A stretch of 64,000 bases of DNA from positions 231,559 through 295,558 of the forward strand of contig JAIWWG010000040.1 of NCBI GenBank assembly GCA_025435555.1, written 5' to 3'. Below the pieces are notes generated by a model, which had not been told where the DNA came from, searched no databases, and worked only from the letters and a program-made list of their open reading frames with translations. This DNA comes from Chytriomyces cf. hyalinus JEL632 (taxonomy: Eukaryota; Chytridiomycota; Chytridiomycetes; Chytridiales; Chytriomycetaceae). The first letter of the stretch is position 1. The number at the start of each line of letters is the position of its first letter. Made by a program: the position numbers and the translations under genes. Below, one piece after another: positions 1-13,144 of the stretch.

Positions 1-84
1 ATAATCTCTTAACTCTCTCAACTCCTCTCAAAGTCCTCTCCCAGTCTTGAAGCTGCAATCGAGCTCCTGACTACTTCCGTAACA
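1..84 (+). repeat. 5' LTR, 3'-terminal part
   Basis: Identical base for base to 5193-5276 and ends in the canonical CA just before the primer-binding site. The rest of the 5' LTR lies upstream of the window. Confidence 0.93.
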
Positions 85-86
85 AT

Positions 87-98
87 TGGTAGCATCGG
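87..98 (+). other. Retrotransposon primer-binding site
   Basis: TGGTAGCATCGG follows the LTR end by two bases. TGG complements the CCA end of a tRNA, and TGGTAGC resembles the initiator-tRNA-Met primer sites of many Ty3/Ty1 elements. The same 12 bases occupy the same place in copy B (38925-38936). The exact tRNA was not identified. Confidence 0.75.
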
Positions 99-169
99 CA
101 AATTCCTCCAAGTAACTACCGACCTCCAAGAAAACCCCAAGAAAAACGCGTCCCATCACGAATCAAGAA

Positions 170-1300
170 ATGAATCCAGAAGCCCCAAGTGAACAAGTCC
201 AAGTCCAGTTTCAAGCAGTAATCCAGAGGTACGAAGACCAACTCTCCGAGTACCGTGAAGCCCTCCACAACCTCTACAACGAAGTAGCAGCCCTCCGCAC
301 ACCTCCAGTACCAGTCCAGACCACCCCAAGCGAACCTCCTGCCACCATCCAACGTCCATTGCCTCTCTTCAGAATGCCAGCTGTCAAGCCCCTCATCTTC
401 TCTGGGAACCACCGCAACCGTCCCGCTCATGAAATCCAGAACTACCTCGACGATTACCTCGAACGCTCCTGTGAAATCTGTACCCTCTATGGTTTTGCTC
501 CTTCCACCAATGACCTGACCCAACAGAACCAGCCTACCTACGTCCAATTTGTTTCCTCTGGTCTCTCTGAAACTGCACGTGTTGCCTGGCGCCGTTTCCC
601 CGAACAAGAACGCCACCACATGACCTGGAATGACTACGCCGCATGGATCCAGAAAGCCTTTGGTTCCCACCTCACTCTCAAGCAAGCCATTGAAGCCATG
701 GAAGACCTCCAACAGACCAGCTCAGCCACCCTCTACACCTCCAAGTTCAATGAACTCGTCTCTGCTATCGCTGCCTCAAGTGTCCAGTACCCAGTCAAGC
801 ATCTCTGCGTCAAGTACCTCCAAGGCCTCAAGTTCCACATCCGTACCAACCCAGCCATCTTTGCCATCGACGAAGACCTTGACCACCTCCAACAAGAAGC
901 TGAAAAACTTGATGACCTCACTTTCCGTCACAACAAACGCAACGCCGCTGAAATCCGCAAGAACCCCTCAACGGCCTCCACGTCCCGCGCTTCAACCAAT
1001 CAGTCCTTTCGATCAGCCCAAGGCCACTCCTTCAAAACAGCCATCCCCGAAACCAATGACCCGATGGACCTTGGGAACACTCAGCAAACAACACCCTACC
1101 CACGTCTCACCCCAGAACAGAAAGCACTCTACCATTCCAATGGCTGGTGCGTTTACTGTCAAGCCAGAGACCACGATACCGACCACTGCTCCAAACTCCG
1201 TAACAGTCAAGCCCAGCTTGCCACCAAGCCCCCAGCCAGAATTAACAATGCCTCAACTCAAGCCGAAGGTACAGAAGCAGACAGCGAAGTCGAACTCTAA
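170..1300 (+). CDS. gag: Gag polyprotein of chromovirus copy A
   Basis: 376-residue Gag, starting MNPEAPSEQ shortly after the primer-binding site. A short coiled-coil-like N-terminus leads into a retrotransposon Gag capsid-like core (LPLFRMPAVKPLIFSGNHRNR and an EAMEDLQQTSSA segment). Near the C-terminus is a CCHC zinc knuckle (CVYCQARDHDTDHC), which binds RNA during particle assembly. The stop TAA lies in the motif GAACTCTAAT, which is conserved in copy B, and the pol frame is +1 relative to gag. Frame and motif conservation suggest that Pol is made by +1 frameshifting at or near the stop codon. Confidence 0.9.
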   Translation: MNPEAPSEQVQVQFQAVIQRYEDQLSEYREALHNLYNEVAALRTPPVPVQTTPSEPPATIQRPLPLFRMPAVKPLIFSGNHRNRPAHEIQNYLDDYLERSCEICTLYGFAPSTNDLTQQNQPTYVQFVSSGLSETARVAWRRFPEQERHHMTWNDYAAWIQKAFGSHLTLKQAIEAMEDLQQTSSATLYTSKFNELVSAIAASSVQYPVKHLCVKYLQGLKFHIRTNPAIFAIDEDLDHLQQEAEKLDDLTFRHNKRNAAEIRKNPSTASTSRASTNQSFRSAQGHSFKTAIPETNDPMDLGNTQQTTPYPRLTPEQKALYHSNGWCVYCQARDHDTDHCSKLRNSQAQLATKPPARINNASTQAEGTEADSEVEL

Positions 1301-4300
1301 TTGGTTCTCTGCCCTCCCCTTTGACAATCCACCCGACCACCTGACCCCAGTTACTGTCCCTGCTCCTTCCGTTCAAGTCCACTGTCCCAAGCTTCCCCTG
1401 TTCCAAGTCCAGACCCAGCACTCCACGCCCTACGCCGACAGTCCCGGCCTCCTCGTCTGCCAAGGTACCATCAATGAACACCCCATCTCCATCCTCATTG
1501 ACTCTGGAGCCAATCCAAGTTTCATCAACTCAAGCCTACCGTTCCTCCAAAACAAGTCCCTCGTTCCTCAAGCCTGCAAGATCAAGCTCGCCAACAGTTC
1601 TGTTGTTAAAGGCCAGCGTACCGAGCCTCTACAAGTGAAAATAAACAATACTTCCTTCCAAGACTACCGTTCTTTTACTACTGTCCCTGACCTTGCATAC
1701 GACCTGATCCTCGGAAAAGACTGGCTCGATGCCCACAATCCCTCCATTGACTGGCCAACAAACCATGTCCGCATTGGTCCACACAGCTGGAAATGCCGTT
1801 CTCCGCGTTCCTCTCCGGAAGTCCTTACCGCGCAGCAATTCATCAATCTCCTCCAGACCCTCCAGCCCGACGATTTCCTCGGAGCCATCCTGCCTCAAAA
1901 GATAAAGGTTACTACGTCTGGCAGTGACAGAGCCGATGAATCTATACGTACCTCCCTCCCGCCAAACCTCCAGACGATCGTGGACCGATATCCAGATGTC
2001 TTTGCCCCATTCGAGGGCCTACCGCCATCCAGACCTACCGACATGAAGATTGATGTAGATCCTTCTGCTAACTCCAGCCCTCCCTACCGACCAATCTACC
2101 CAATGAGCGCCCCAGAACTCAAGGCCATTCCAAGAAGAAATCACTTACCTCCTCAAGCACCAACGCATCAGAGCCTCCACTTCCCCTTACGGAGCTCCTG
2201 TCTTCTTTGTCAAGCAAAAGGATAAACTACGCCTTGTCTTCGACTACCGCGCCGTGAACAAACTCACCGTCAAGAATCGCGCTGCCCTCCCAAACATCCT
2301 CAAGTCCCTCGACCGCCTCTCCAAAGCCAAGTACTTCACCAAGATCGACCTCTCCTCCGGCTTCCACCAGATCCGCATCCAAGAATCCGACATCCACAAG
2401 ACTGCCTTCCGCACCAAGTATGGCCACTACGAATGGGTCGTTATGCCCTTTGGCCTTGCAAATGCTCCCGCCGTATTCCAGACTACCCTCGGCTCCATAT
2501 TCCGTGACTTCATTGACGCCTTCCTCACTGTCTACATTGACGACCTCCTCATCTTCTCCGAGACCCTCGAAGACCACCTCAAGCACATAGACCAAGTACT
2601 GCAACGCCTCCAAGCCAACAAGCTCCACATTCGCCTTTCAAAGTGCTCCTTCCTCCAGCAAGAACTCGAATACCTTGGCTATTGGATTGCTAGAGGTTCC
2701 ATCTCTGTCCTACCATCCAGAACCAGCTCCATCACTGACTTTGAAGAACCTTCCAACTACTCCGAACTTCGTTCCTTCCTGGGACTCGCCAACACCGTCC
2801 ATCGCTTTATCAAGCACCACGCCGCCCTCATTGCACCTCTCTCAGACATCCTCCGTGACCACAAGACTACCTCCTTCTCCGACAAGTGGAATGACACAGC
2901 CCGCAGCCATTTCATCAACATCAAACGGATCCTTGCCTCTCCAGAATTGCTCGCCATCTTCAACCCTGAACTTCCTGTCCATCTTTACACCGACTGGTCC
3001 GCCCGCGCCGTCGGTGGCTACATCGCCCAACCAGACTCTACCGGAACTGACCAGCCCATTGCCTACTACTCCCGCAAGCTCAAGCCAGAAGAATCCAAGT
3101 ACCACCCCTACATGGGCGAAATCCTCGCTCTTGTTGAATGCCTCAACCACTTTCGCCATTACATTCATGGCAATCAAATCCTCGCCTTTACCGACCACCA
3201 GTCCCTTCGCCACATCCTCACCCAACCCAAGCTCCGCCCTGTCCACCATCGCTGGTTAGCCGACCTGCTGGCCTACGATTTCCAGATCCAGTGGACTCCG
3301 GGGGAGTGGAACACCATTGCTGACGCACTGTCAAGAAGAAGATTCGCAACTGATGCCTCCGTTCAAGTCAACCTCCAAGGAAACACTGTCCATTCTACCG
3401 TCCAGATCCCAGAATCTTACCTCCTGCTCAACACCACGACCCTGACCATCACTGATAACCTCATGAACGATATCAAGGACATGAACACTACCGACCCCCA
3501 GTTCTTAGAAATAGCGCAGTTTTTAGTTGACCCACTGGACCCAGAAACCTACGACCATGACCCATCCAAGGCTCCCAAGAACCTCCTCCCTCAGATCTCA
3601 AGATATCGACTCCGCGACGGTTTCCTCCACTACGTTGACAAAACCCACGCAAGACTCTACGTTCCAGCCCCTCTCCGCAACTCGCTACTCAAGAAAGCTC
3701 ACTCCTACGGTCCAGCAATCCACAACAACTGGGAACGCACCTCCGAACGCCTCACCAGATACTTCCACTGGCCAAAACTCCATCGCGATGTCCAGCGACT
3801 CTGCCAGAACTGCGATAACTGCCAACGCCTCAAGGTAGCACGCCACGCCCCTTATGGACTCCTCCAGCCTCACGACGTCCCGCCCTTCCCATGGCACACT
3901 TGCTCCATGGACTTCATGACCAAGCCCCCTCTCACCAAGTCAGGATACGACGCCCTCATGGTAGTTGTCGACTCTGGAACCAAACAAACAAGATTAATCC
4001 CATGCCACACCACCTCAACTGCACGCGATATTGCCAATCTCTTCGAAACTCACATCTTCCCGCACCATGGTATTCCAGTCCATTTCATCTCTGATCGAGA
4101 CACCAAGTTCACCTCCAACTTTTGGCAAGCACTCTGCAAGTCCCTCCGAATCAAGCTGACGATCTCCAGCTCTTCCCATCCTCAAACTGACGGCCAGACA
4201 GAACAAAAGAACGACTGGATCCTCCAAGCACTACGACACTTTGTTGCTCCCTACCAAGACGACTGGGACATCCACCTACCCAAGATCGAATTTGGGATCA

Positions 4301-4965
4301 ACGATACAGTCAATTCAAGTACTGGTTACACACCTTTCTTCCTCGAGTACGGTCGCCACCCTCGCTCCATGATCAACATCAACCTCCCGCCTGACACCTC
4401 CCTCTCTATCAAGGACATCCGCGCAGAATACCAAGTTGCCAAGGATCGAGTTCGTGACTCTCAAGACAAGTACGCTGCCATCGCCAATCGCAAGCGCCTC
4501 GAATCCCCCTTCAAAGTTGGAGATTTAGTTCTTGTCTCAGCCAAGGAATTCAAGCCTCCCAACCTTCGATACCGACAGACCAACAAGCTCTCTGAACAGT
4601 ACTCCGGCCCCTACAAGATCATCGAACTTGTTGGACCTGTCCCGTCCTGCAAGCTAGCTCTTCCCACAGATTGGGGAGTCCACCCTGTCTTCCACCCTGA
4701 AAAACTTCGACCTTACTTCTTCGACACAGCCAAACATCCTCTTGACAACCAGCCCATTGCTTTACGCGTCATTGACAAAGTCCTCTCTTCTCGTATTCTT
4801 GACGGTCACAAGCAAGTCCTCATCCAATGGAAAGACCACCACCCTGTCTACAACTGTTGGTTAAACGCGACTCCAGAACTCATGCAACGCGTCAAGCAAG
4901 ACCAACCTCCGCCAAGTTCACTCCCCTTTTCATCGCGTACGCTCTTGGAGGCGGGTGTCACGTAA
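1301..4965 (+). pseudogene. pol: Pol polyprotein of copy A, broken by a 1-bp insertion in RT
   Basis: The pol frame is open from about 630 (overlapping gag) to 2225 and resumes in another frame from about 2226 to 4965. Compared with copy B, an extra C at about 2129-2131 shifts the frame at the RT N-terminus (after SAPELKA). Domains in order: retropepsin (LIDSGANPS), RT (YIDDLLIF), RNase H (TDWSARAVGG, DHQSLRH), integrase HHCC zinc finger (CQNCDNCQ), D,D,E core (VVVDSGT, ISDRDTKF, HPQTDGQTEQ), and the chromodomain-like tail. The stop codon lies inside the 3' LTR. Apart from this frameshift the copy looks intact, so it is probably defective for its own RT but could be mobilised in trans. Confidence 0.88.
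4947..4955 (+). other. Polypurine tract of copy A
   Basis: GGAGGCGGG immediately precedes the TG of the 3' LTR, where plus-strand DNA synthesis is primed. It is identical in copy B and still lies within the pol reading frame. Confidence 0.7.
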
Positions 4966-5276
4966 TCTACAGATTCCGTCACGCACGTCCAGAAGCTTCG
5001 CCACGCCAATCAAAATTCCCACAGACACAAAATTTACTCACAGCAATTCCAACACTCTAACACTCCCCAGACACGATCGCGTCTTCGTTATTACTTTTTC
5101 TATCATTTCAAGTTCCACTGTTGTCTTCCTTACATTTGCCACAAAGGCTATTTAAGAAGGCCTTTCTTGATTCAATAAAGGGAAGTCTCTCAATAATCTC
5201 TTAACTCTCTCAACTCCTCTCAAAGTCCTCTCCCAGTCTTGAAGCTGCAATCGAGCTCCTGACTACTTCCGTAACA
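4956..5276 (+). repeat. 3' LTR of copy A (321 bp)
   Basis: Starts TGTCACGTAATC and ends CGTAACA. It contains a TATA-like run (GGCTATTTAAGAAGG) followed by CAATAAAG, a plausible R-region polyadenylation signal. The first bases encode the last codons and stop of pol. Divergent from the copy B LTR except at the two ends. Confidence 0.92.
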
Positions 5277-5680
5277 GAGTTGTTTGGGAATAACTTCACT
5301 AGCCTTGTGCAATCAGCACGTGTGGGTTCTGCTTTTTGTTGCACTTGCTGTATGTTGAATATCAGTCTCAAGTGATGGAGCACTGTTTACTTCAATAAAG
5401 GTTAATTCTCCCTGATTCATCTCTTATTCTCTACTGCAGATAAAGAAGAGTCACGCACCTCACCATTCCACCAACCTCAATACATATGGGCATGAATTAT
5501 GACATTGAGTAGGGTAAACGTCTAGTTGATACTATAACAAGGAATGAATACACGAATACTCATATTCTATAAAGGGTGCAGACTTGTAGATGATGATAGC
5601 TTATTCTACTACATGATTTCAACTATTCTTGCTCTGATCAAGCATAAACATTGTTGAAAGTAATTGTTAGGAATTTATAT
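5277..5680. other. No gene seen; possible LTR remnant
   Basis: AT-rich stretch with no plausible coding sequence. Around 5390-5440, TTACTTCAATAAAGG followed by CTCTTATTCTCTAC resembles the R/U5 part of the adjacent LTR family, so it may be an old solo LTR fragment. Confidence 0.4.
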
Positions 5681-5867
5681 GATTCTGGCTTAGTTGTTAA
5701 GGTTCGCGACCAAAGACCCACAGGTCACTGGTTCAACCCACACTGCTGCCAACTTCATGCAGCTATCTTCTGATCTATATAGAGAAATAAGTAGAAGAAG
5801 AAGAAATAGAAATCAACTTGGAAAAGTATTCTATTGCTACTTTTGTATGACTAATATGTCAAGCCAG
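5681..5867 (+). mobile_element. Possible tRNA-derived SINE or tRNA-like relic
   Basis: TGGCTTAGTTG at 5686-5696 fits the Pol III A box, and GGTTCAACCC at 5730-5739 fits the B box. Their spacing suits a tRNA-type internal promoter. The intervening sequence does not fold into a full cloverleaf, so this is not a functional tRNA. An (AGA)n-rich tail at about 5785-5810 is typical of SINE 3' ends. It lies at the point where the OTU1-like gene is broken. A chance match of both boxes is possible. Confidence 0.35.
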
Positions 5868-6500
5868 TCAAGCAATTAATCTGTTGTATTCAATTGGGTC
5901 TTGTGCGATTGCGTCTGCAACAAGATTGCGCATTTTTGTGGCTGCAAATGCATTCCTTTCAAAAATATACACAATGCTGTTGAAGAGACAGCTGTTGTCG
6001 TCGGCTATTTGTCGCACAAGAACAGCACCGCCCGAAACGGGAATGAGTTCGTCCGATTTTGAAAGCGATAGTGACTTCTGCGATATGGGTTTGCTGGGTT
6101 TGGAGGGATAGCAGATTGCTGCGGAGCGTCCTTGTCGATGAAGACCGTCAACTGGTCGCCATCTTTGATTCCGCATTGGGACAGCGTGTCGTCATTGTTG
6201 TTTGCAACAAGGCGAGGCGGAAACCCCACTCGAACTGTCAAGTTGAAGACATGAACCACGCGTCAAAAACGCACAATGCTCTCGATGAATGAAAAGAAGT
6301 TATACTTTGCACGGGAAGCCCGTTGCACATTTCGGTTAGCTCCGTCTTCAGCTCTGCGCGACTCGACTGCGGCGTTAGCTTGAGTCCCACAGCTTTGATC
6401 TCGTTCTCGAAGCGTGCTCTGAGGCGCTGGTCGAGTGGAGGATGCAGGTGACGTGAGCATGTGTGGCTGTGTGGTTTGCATGTCGGAGTTTTGTCACCAT
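5868..6500 (-). pseudogene. Truncated OTU1/YOD1-type deubiquitinase fragment
   Basis: The family consists of ubiquitin thioesterases with an N-terminal UBX-like domain, an OTU catalytic domain and a C-terminal C2H2 finger, acting with Cdc48/p97. Visible pieces on the minus strand: a possible UBX-like start (about 6420-6310, LTPQSSRAELKTEL), the strand LTVRVGFPPRLV with SGDQL-like IKDGDQLTV (about 6250-6130), and the OTU start RQIADDNSCLFNSIVYIFE with the catalytic Cys context DNSC (about 6010). The pieces lie in different frames without credible introns between them. The OTU domain stops after about 60 residues (EYNRLIA, stop), exactly where mobile-element sequence begins. The second half and the zinc finger are absent, so I call it a pseudogene cut by an insertion. 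The 5' end is uncertain. Confidence 0.7.
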
Positions 6501-6521
6501 GGGTTTTATTTTATTCTCCAA

Positions 6522-7575
6522 ATGGACATTGGACCGCAACTTCCGCCTGGATTCAGCGCAGGGCCGTCATCTCCCAGTCCCGATGATCTGGCACCTTCGA
6601 TTGGACCCTCTCTTCCACCTCAAAATACTGATTCAGAAGCATCCATCGGTCACTCTCTTCCGCCTGACCTCGCTCAAAGCAATGCACAAACGAAGCGACG
6701 ACGGATGGGACCCTCAATGCCCTCAGCACCCATCACGACATCGTATCATACAACTCTCAATTCGCAATCAGATAGTGATGACGACGTTGGACCTATGCCC
6801 ATTCCACAAGAATACGCGGATGTTGTGGTGAGTTCTTCTCACCCTACACAGGAATCGCATAACCTCCCAACCATCTAACAACCCAAAAATAACTACAGAA
6901 AGAAATGGAACTCGCTCGAACACGTCAAGAGATTGAGTCTCGCATCGAGAACCAACGAAAAGCCGACGAAGATGCAGCTGGAACGCGTGACGGCGTTGCA
7001 GTCAGAGGGGACTGGATGTTGGTGCCGCCAGAAGTGAAGAAACTGACTGCGATTCGTGAGTGTTTTTGGAGTTAGTTGTGAAGACCCCTTCGGTGCTCAT
7101 TTCGCTACTCCACCAGTTGGCACGGAAATGAAGAGCAGGCAGTTTCAGAGGGCCACAACAAAGGAGGAAACGGTCGATCAGTCGGGATGGACAAAGCTGC
7201 CAGGAGAAAAGAGTTCGGACTCATCCAGTCGACCCTCGAAGCGGAAACTGGAGGTGCGGACTCCAACGGCTCCTCAGATGGATCCAGCCACACAGGCAGC
7301 AATCGATAGCTACGTAGGTTCATTTTTGCTTGTATCTGTGTCTATGTTCGAATTGACCGGTTTGTTAGAACAAGGCTAACAGGCCCAAAACTCTCATGGA
7401 AATGCATACCACCGAGTACGTGCAAAGCAGCAAATTTGCAGACAACGATGCTAGCGCAAGAACGTTTGATCGAGACCGCGATCTGAGTTCTCGGCGCACC
7501 GATTCAAAAGCGCGTCGCGATTTGGTTGATGGTGCGAGAAACTTGTCGAGCAGGTTTTCTGGAGGCGGAAAATGA
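6522..7575 (+). CDS. GPALPP motif / DUF3752 protein (GPALPP1-like)
   Basis: 288 residues from four exons: 6522-6827, 6899-7055, 7117-7313, 7369-7575; all phases agree. The N-terminal third carries repeated IGPxLPP-like motifs (IGPQLPP, IGPSLPP, IGHSLPP, VGPMPIP). The middle has the WMLVPPEVKKLTAI segment seen in this family as a W..xPPE motif. The C-terminus has NRPKTLMEMH and FDRDRDLSS...LSSRFSGG, matching DUF3752. The molecular role of the family is poorly defined; the proteins are nuclear and co-occur with RNA-processing factors. The start is only about 20-40 bp from the inferred start of the divergent YOD1-like relic, so they probably shared a promoter. Confidence 0.85.
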
Positions 7576-7728
7576 ACACCGGCTCCATTTTGTTTTAAGC
7601 GGCGTCTCTAGTGAGAAATCTGAGGATTGAACTCCGCCAGTGACGGCTTCGGATTGGGATGAATGGGTGCATAAATAAAACACAACTAATGATACATACA
7701 GAAGTAAATACATGCACACTCAGCAGCT

Positions 7729-10700
7729 TTATTTTGCCAGTCTCTCTAAACACTCGCGCATAATATCATTCAACGAGTACAGTTTTGGGATTGCAAATCC
7801 AGGATCCAAAATCCGAACACCGTGCACAGTTATGCGTTCGACTTCGAGCTGTTTCTCCTCTACCACTTTCGCATCCGTTTCTTCACAGACTTTCGCATGC
7901 TGATTCGCTAGAATGCAGTGATGCAAAGATACATGCTGTCTCTGAAGCTCATCCAATCTGCAGTCCCAATTCTCATCGGCCCTTCGAACAACAGCAGCAT
8001 TCGGATTCACAATCCCAGAATTCCCTGACAACACTTCCTCACTCCATAAATCGCTCTGCGAAAATCCAACTTCCATTTCCACCTGCGTTGTTGCATCTGA
8101 AACCCCGCTTCGTCCAGTCGACCTTACACACCCAGACATTGCAAATTTGCTCCATCCAGAGTGAGGAGGATCATCCTCTTCACCTTCGTTTTCAACGTGG
8201 TTGTCTGTTTCCATGGCATCATCATCGTCTGCTCGTGCGGGAATGCTCTTGATGGGGGTATCTTGATGATTCTTTTGAGATTCATACCCCGCTTCTGCGT
8301 CCCACTCATGACCAACTTCAACCAGCGACTGTGAAGACCGAAGTAGACTCATTTGTGGAGAAGAATCTTGGCGCAAAGATAAATCTCGTTGAGATTCAAA
8401 TTGGACTTCCATGTCATCGTCATCATCTTCATCAGCGATTGCTGGTGCAGTACAACCTAAATCCATCGGATAGAGAGCATCTGATTCGAACGAGTCTTCC
8501 TGCGATTCCAGCAGTACGCTGATGGTTTTTCTCTTTAGTTTCGGAGTGGAATTTGTGCTCGACATGGGTGAAGATTCGTTTGGGGTTGGTGATTGTTTGT
8601 CAAAATCGAGTAACTCAGCAGCCGGGGGATGAATTGGGCTTGCGTTGGCATTGGATAAGTTTTCCTTCAATTGAACATGCAATTCATGAGCATGTGATCG
8701 CGATGATTTTGAAGGTGAACCTCCTGCACGCGAATTTGCGCGTGGTATGCGAACAGCGAATATCGGAGATGGATCTAAAGCTGGTACTGAGTCTGGAATC
8801 GTTTCTTGAAGAGATTTGAGGTTTTTGATCAGAGGAGTTGCCATCGTTGGGGGTGATGGATTTGGTCGTATCATTTTGTTTTGGGGGTAGTCTGATTCGT
8901 CTTCGGAATCTTCCACGATTTTACGCTTTGATCGAGTTGAAGCGGGGACTGGACTTGGGGGGAAACATTGGGTTGCCATTTGCAACGATTGTGCTGGAAT
9001 ATTCATGCGAGGGCTGAAAATGTCGTCATTCGAAAGCTTTTTCATGAATGTGGCAGTGTTCAGAAAAGTTCAAATGGGGGCGAAAACAACAAGTGTGATC
9101 CAAGAATACCTCTGGTTCGATGATGGCATTGCCCTCCTTTTCATCCACAGATTCTTCCAAAGCCTGAGAGTAAAACTCGGTTTCTTCAATCTCAGTCTCA
9201 TTATCGATCGATTTTTGCTCCTCGATACGATCCTTTTAAAGAATCTAAAGACATTAGTAGAAAGCATGGGAATCTTCGAAGAGCCAACATTTTGAAACCT
9301 GTTCAGCCACGAACGATTTCACTGCAAACTCAAGATGCACATAGATATCCAAGTCTGAATTGTTCTCATTTCGCGATTCAACCTCTGGTGCCGCTGCTCT
9401 TTCAGCAGCGTGTTTCGACAATCCCAAACCCTGTAAATTCGAATGCGTCCCATCTTTGGGAGAATTTTCGAAGCATTGAGTGGACATTCTCAAAACGCGC
9501 GGATCGTCCATATCCGCTTGCGTAAGAAAAGAGTCTGTCGCATCAGAGAAATCGCTCGCTGGAACAACATTGGAGACTTTCGCATCGATTGACTCGGCAG
9601 CGTCATTTTTCGATGCAGGATCTGCTGTTTCTGCTGCATCATCCTCCTCTGAATCATCTGCAACAATTTCGTACGCGGCCTCATCGTTTTGATCGTCTTC
9701 TTCCCCTTCTTCCCTCTTTTCGAGTTCAGCTTTCCCGGTTCCTTTGTTCTCGATCGCAACTGCTCCTCCCTTTTCAACGCCAAATTCCTCATCAATAAGC
9801 TGCTCCGCGAATTTGGCGATGTCGTTTTGAAGTATATCAAGTGCGGAAGTTGCTTCTTTCGAAGCATTGGATACGTCTGCTATTGATCCTTGGGGTAGCG
9901 TCACATATGCAATGGGTTCAACAGCATCAGGAACGAGCATGTGGGTTTTGAGGATTTGATCGACAGGAATTTTGCATTGGTTATCGCGCAATTCAAAATC
10001 CTGGGGAAAAAAAAACAAACACGGCGACCAGACGTTTAGCCCCATACGAAAAGAAGGCATAAATAATTCAACGCCTGTGACATACCCCCCAACCGACATG
10101 TCTCCCCGCTGTCCAAAGCTTCACTTCGTCTCTCTTATTCCCACGAAAGACGGTAAGGCTGTCCAATTCATCTGGGTCTTCCTCCAGATGCACACACGCC
10201 CGATTATCCAATTCCAGCATTGGAGCAACGCGTGTCAAAAAGTCTTCGTCTTTTGAAATAAGTTTCGGAGTGTTGATCGTGTGGTTATCCTCCGCGCCCA
10301 CATACGAAGCCTTCTGTATTGCGAGATGGTACACGAGTCGATTCTTTTGGATCGTGTATGCAAAAGCGGCGAGTGAGATGGATACGATGGCGCCGCGTTT
10401 CTGTGTAAAGTGGATTCCTGCGAGTCTGAGCTTCGTTTAGTTTTTTGGTGTGGGTGGATGAGTCAGGGTGAGAAGTTCTCAACTGCTCCATATGCTCAAC
10501 GGTTTCTGCATCAAACATTGCGTTGATGGCATGTGTGCCGTCTGAGATGAGTACGTTGAAGCGGGAGTCTGAAATGCACCTTGGAGCCTGTTGTATGCGA
10601 CGTCAGCAAGAGATATACGATGAGTGAAGATAAAGAAACAGAAGCACGTACAGTCATGAGCTGCACTCGCCGACACTTGGCTGGTGTTTGCTGGAGGAGC

Positions 10701-10858
10701 ACTTGCTTGTTGTCCAGCGCTCCTTCTACTTCTTTTCCGTTCTCATTCTCCCTCCTTCGACGAACGGCGGCTGCCTTTTCCTCGTTACGTTTCCGAGTCG
10801 CGTCAACGCAGTCGAGCAGGGACTTTTTGATCCACGCATTGCGCAACGCTGCTGCCAT
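7729..10858 (-). CDS. TPP1/Tpz1-like telomere OB-fold protein
   Basis: 927 residues from six exons with consistent phases: 10858-10652, 10587-10484, 10425-10086, 10000-9299, 9232-9110, 9036-7729. An N-terminal helix with AWIKKSLLDC precedes a strand-rich region: RRVQLM, FNVLISDGTHAINAMF, GIHFTQKRGAIVSI, LVYHLAIQKASYVG. This matches the order and wording of the TPP1 (ACD) OB fold, whose hallmark is a W(I) helix followed by LLVSDGTHSV and a late LQV strand. TPP1/Tpz1 bridges Pot1 to the rest of shelterin and recruits telomerase. The rest is long, acidic and low complexity with SQ/TQ sites, as expected for a protein carrying short linear binding motifs. Recognition is by eye; Est3-type OB folds are the main alternative. 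Its start lies 40 bp from the preceding gene's stop. Confidence 0.55.
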
Positions 10859-10897
10859 TTATTAATAATTTAAAAGCAAATAATATTGAATATTCCC

Positions 10898-13084
<2,187 letters not shown>

Positions 13085-13144
13085 AATATTTCGTAAATAT
13101 TTATCCAGGATTTATATTTGTTGTTTATTTAAATTACAGTTGGC

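Larger units (their letters stand above)
1..5276 (+). mobile_element. Ty3/gypsy chromovirus, copy A (5' end cut by window)
   Basis: LTR retrotransposon with partial 5' LTR, primer-binding site, gag, pol (protease, RT, RNase H, integrase, C-terminal chromodomain-like segment), polypurine tract and a complete 3' LTR. Bases 1-84 are identical to 5193-5276, the end of the 3' LTR, so the window opens inside the 5' LTR. The pol order PR-RT-RH-IN places it in Ty3/gypsy. A segment after the integrase (lysine-rich hydrophobic strand, then QWKDHHP...CW) resembles a chromodomain. It is the same family as the element at 38594-45198 but has one frameshift in RT. Identical LTR ends suggest recent insertion; the left target duplication lies outside the window. 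Confidence 0.95.

Noticed and set aside
116-712. 198-codon antisense frame across gag of copy A
   Set aside because: Antisense shadow of the biased gag codons; no protein-like features.
2675-3259. Frames on both strands within RT/RNase H of copy A
   Set aside because: They overlap the homology-supported pol frame; Ser/Pro-rich composition typical of shifted frames.
5681-5760. Functional tRNA at the A/B-box stretch
   Set aside because: No acceptor pairing and no seven-base anticodon loop; kept only as a SINE-like candidate.
5694-5879. Short frame in the SINE-like stretch
   Set aside because: Lies over tRNA-like promoter boxes; RRRRNRN-type composition reflects the AGA tail.
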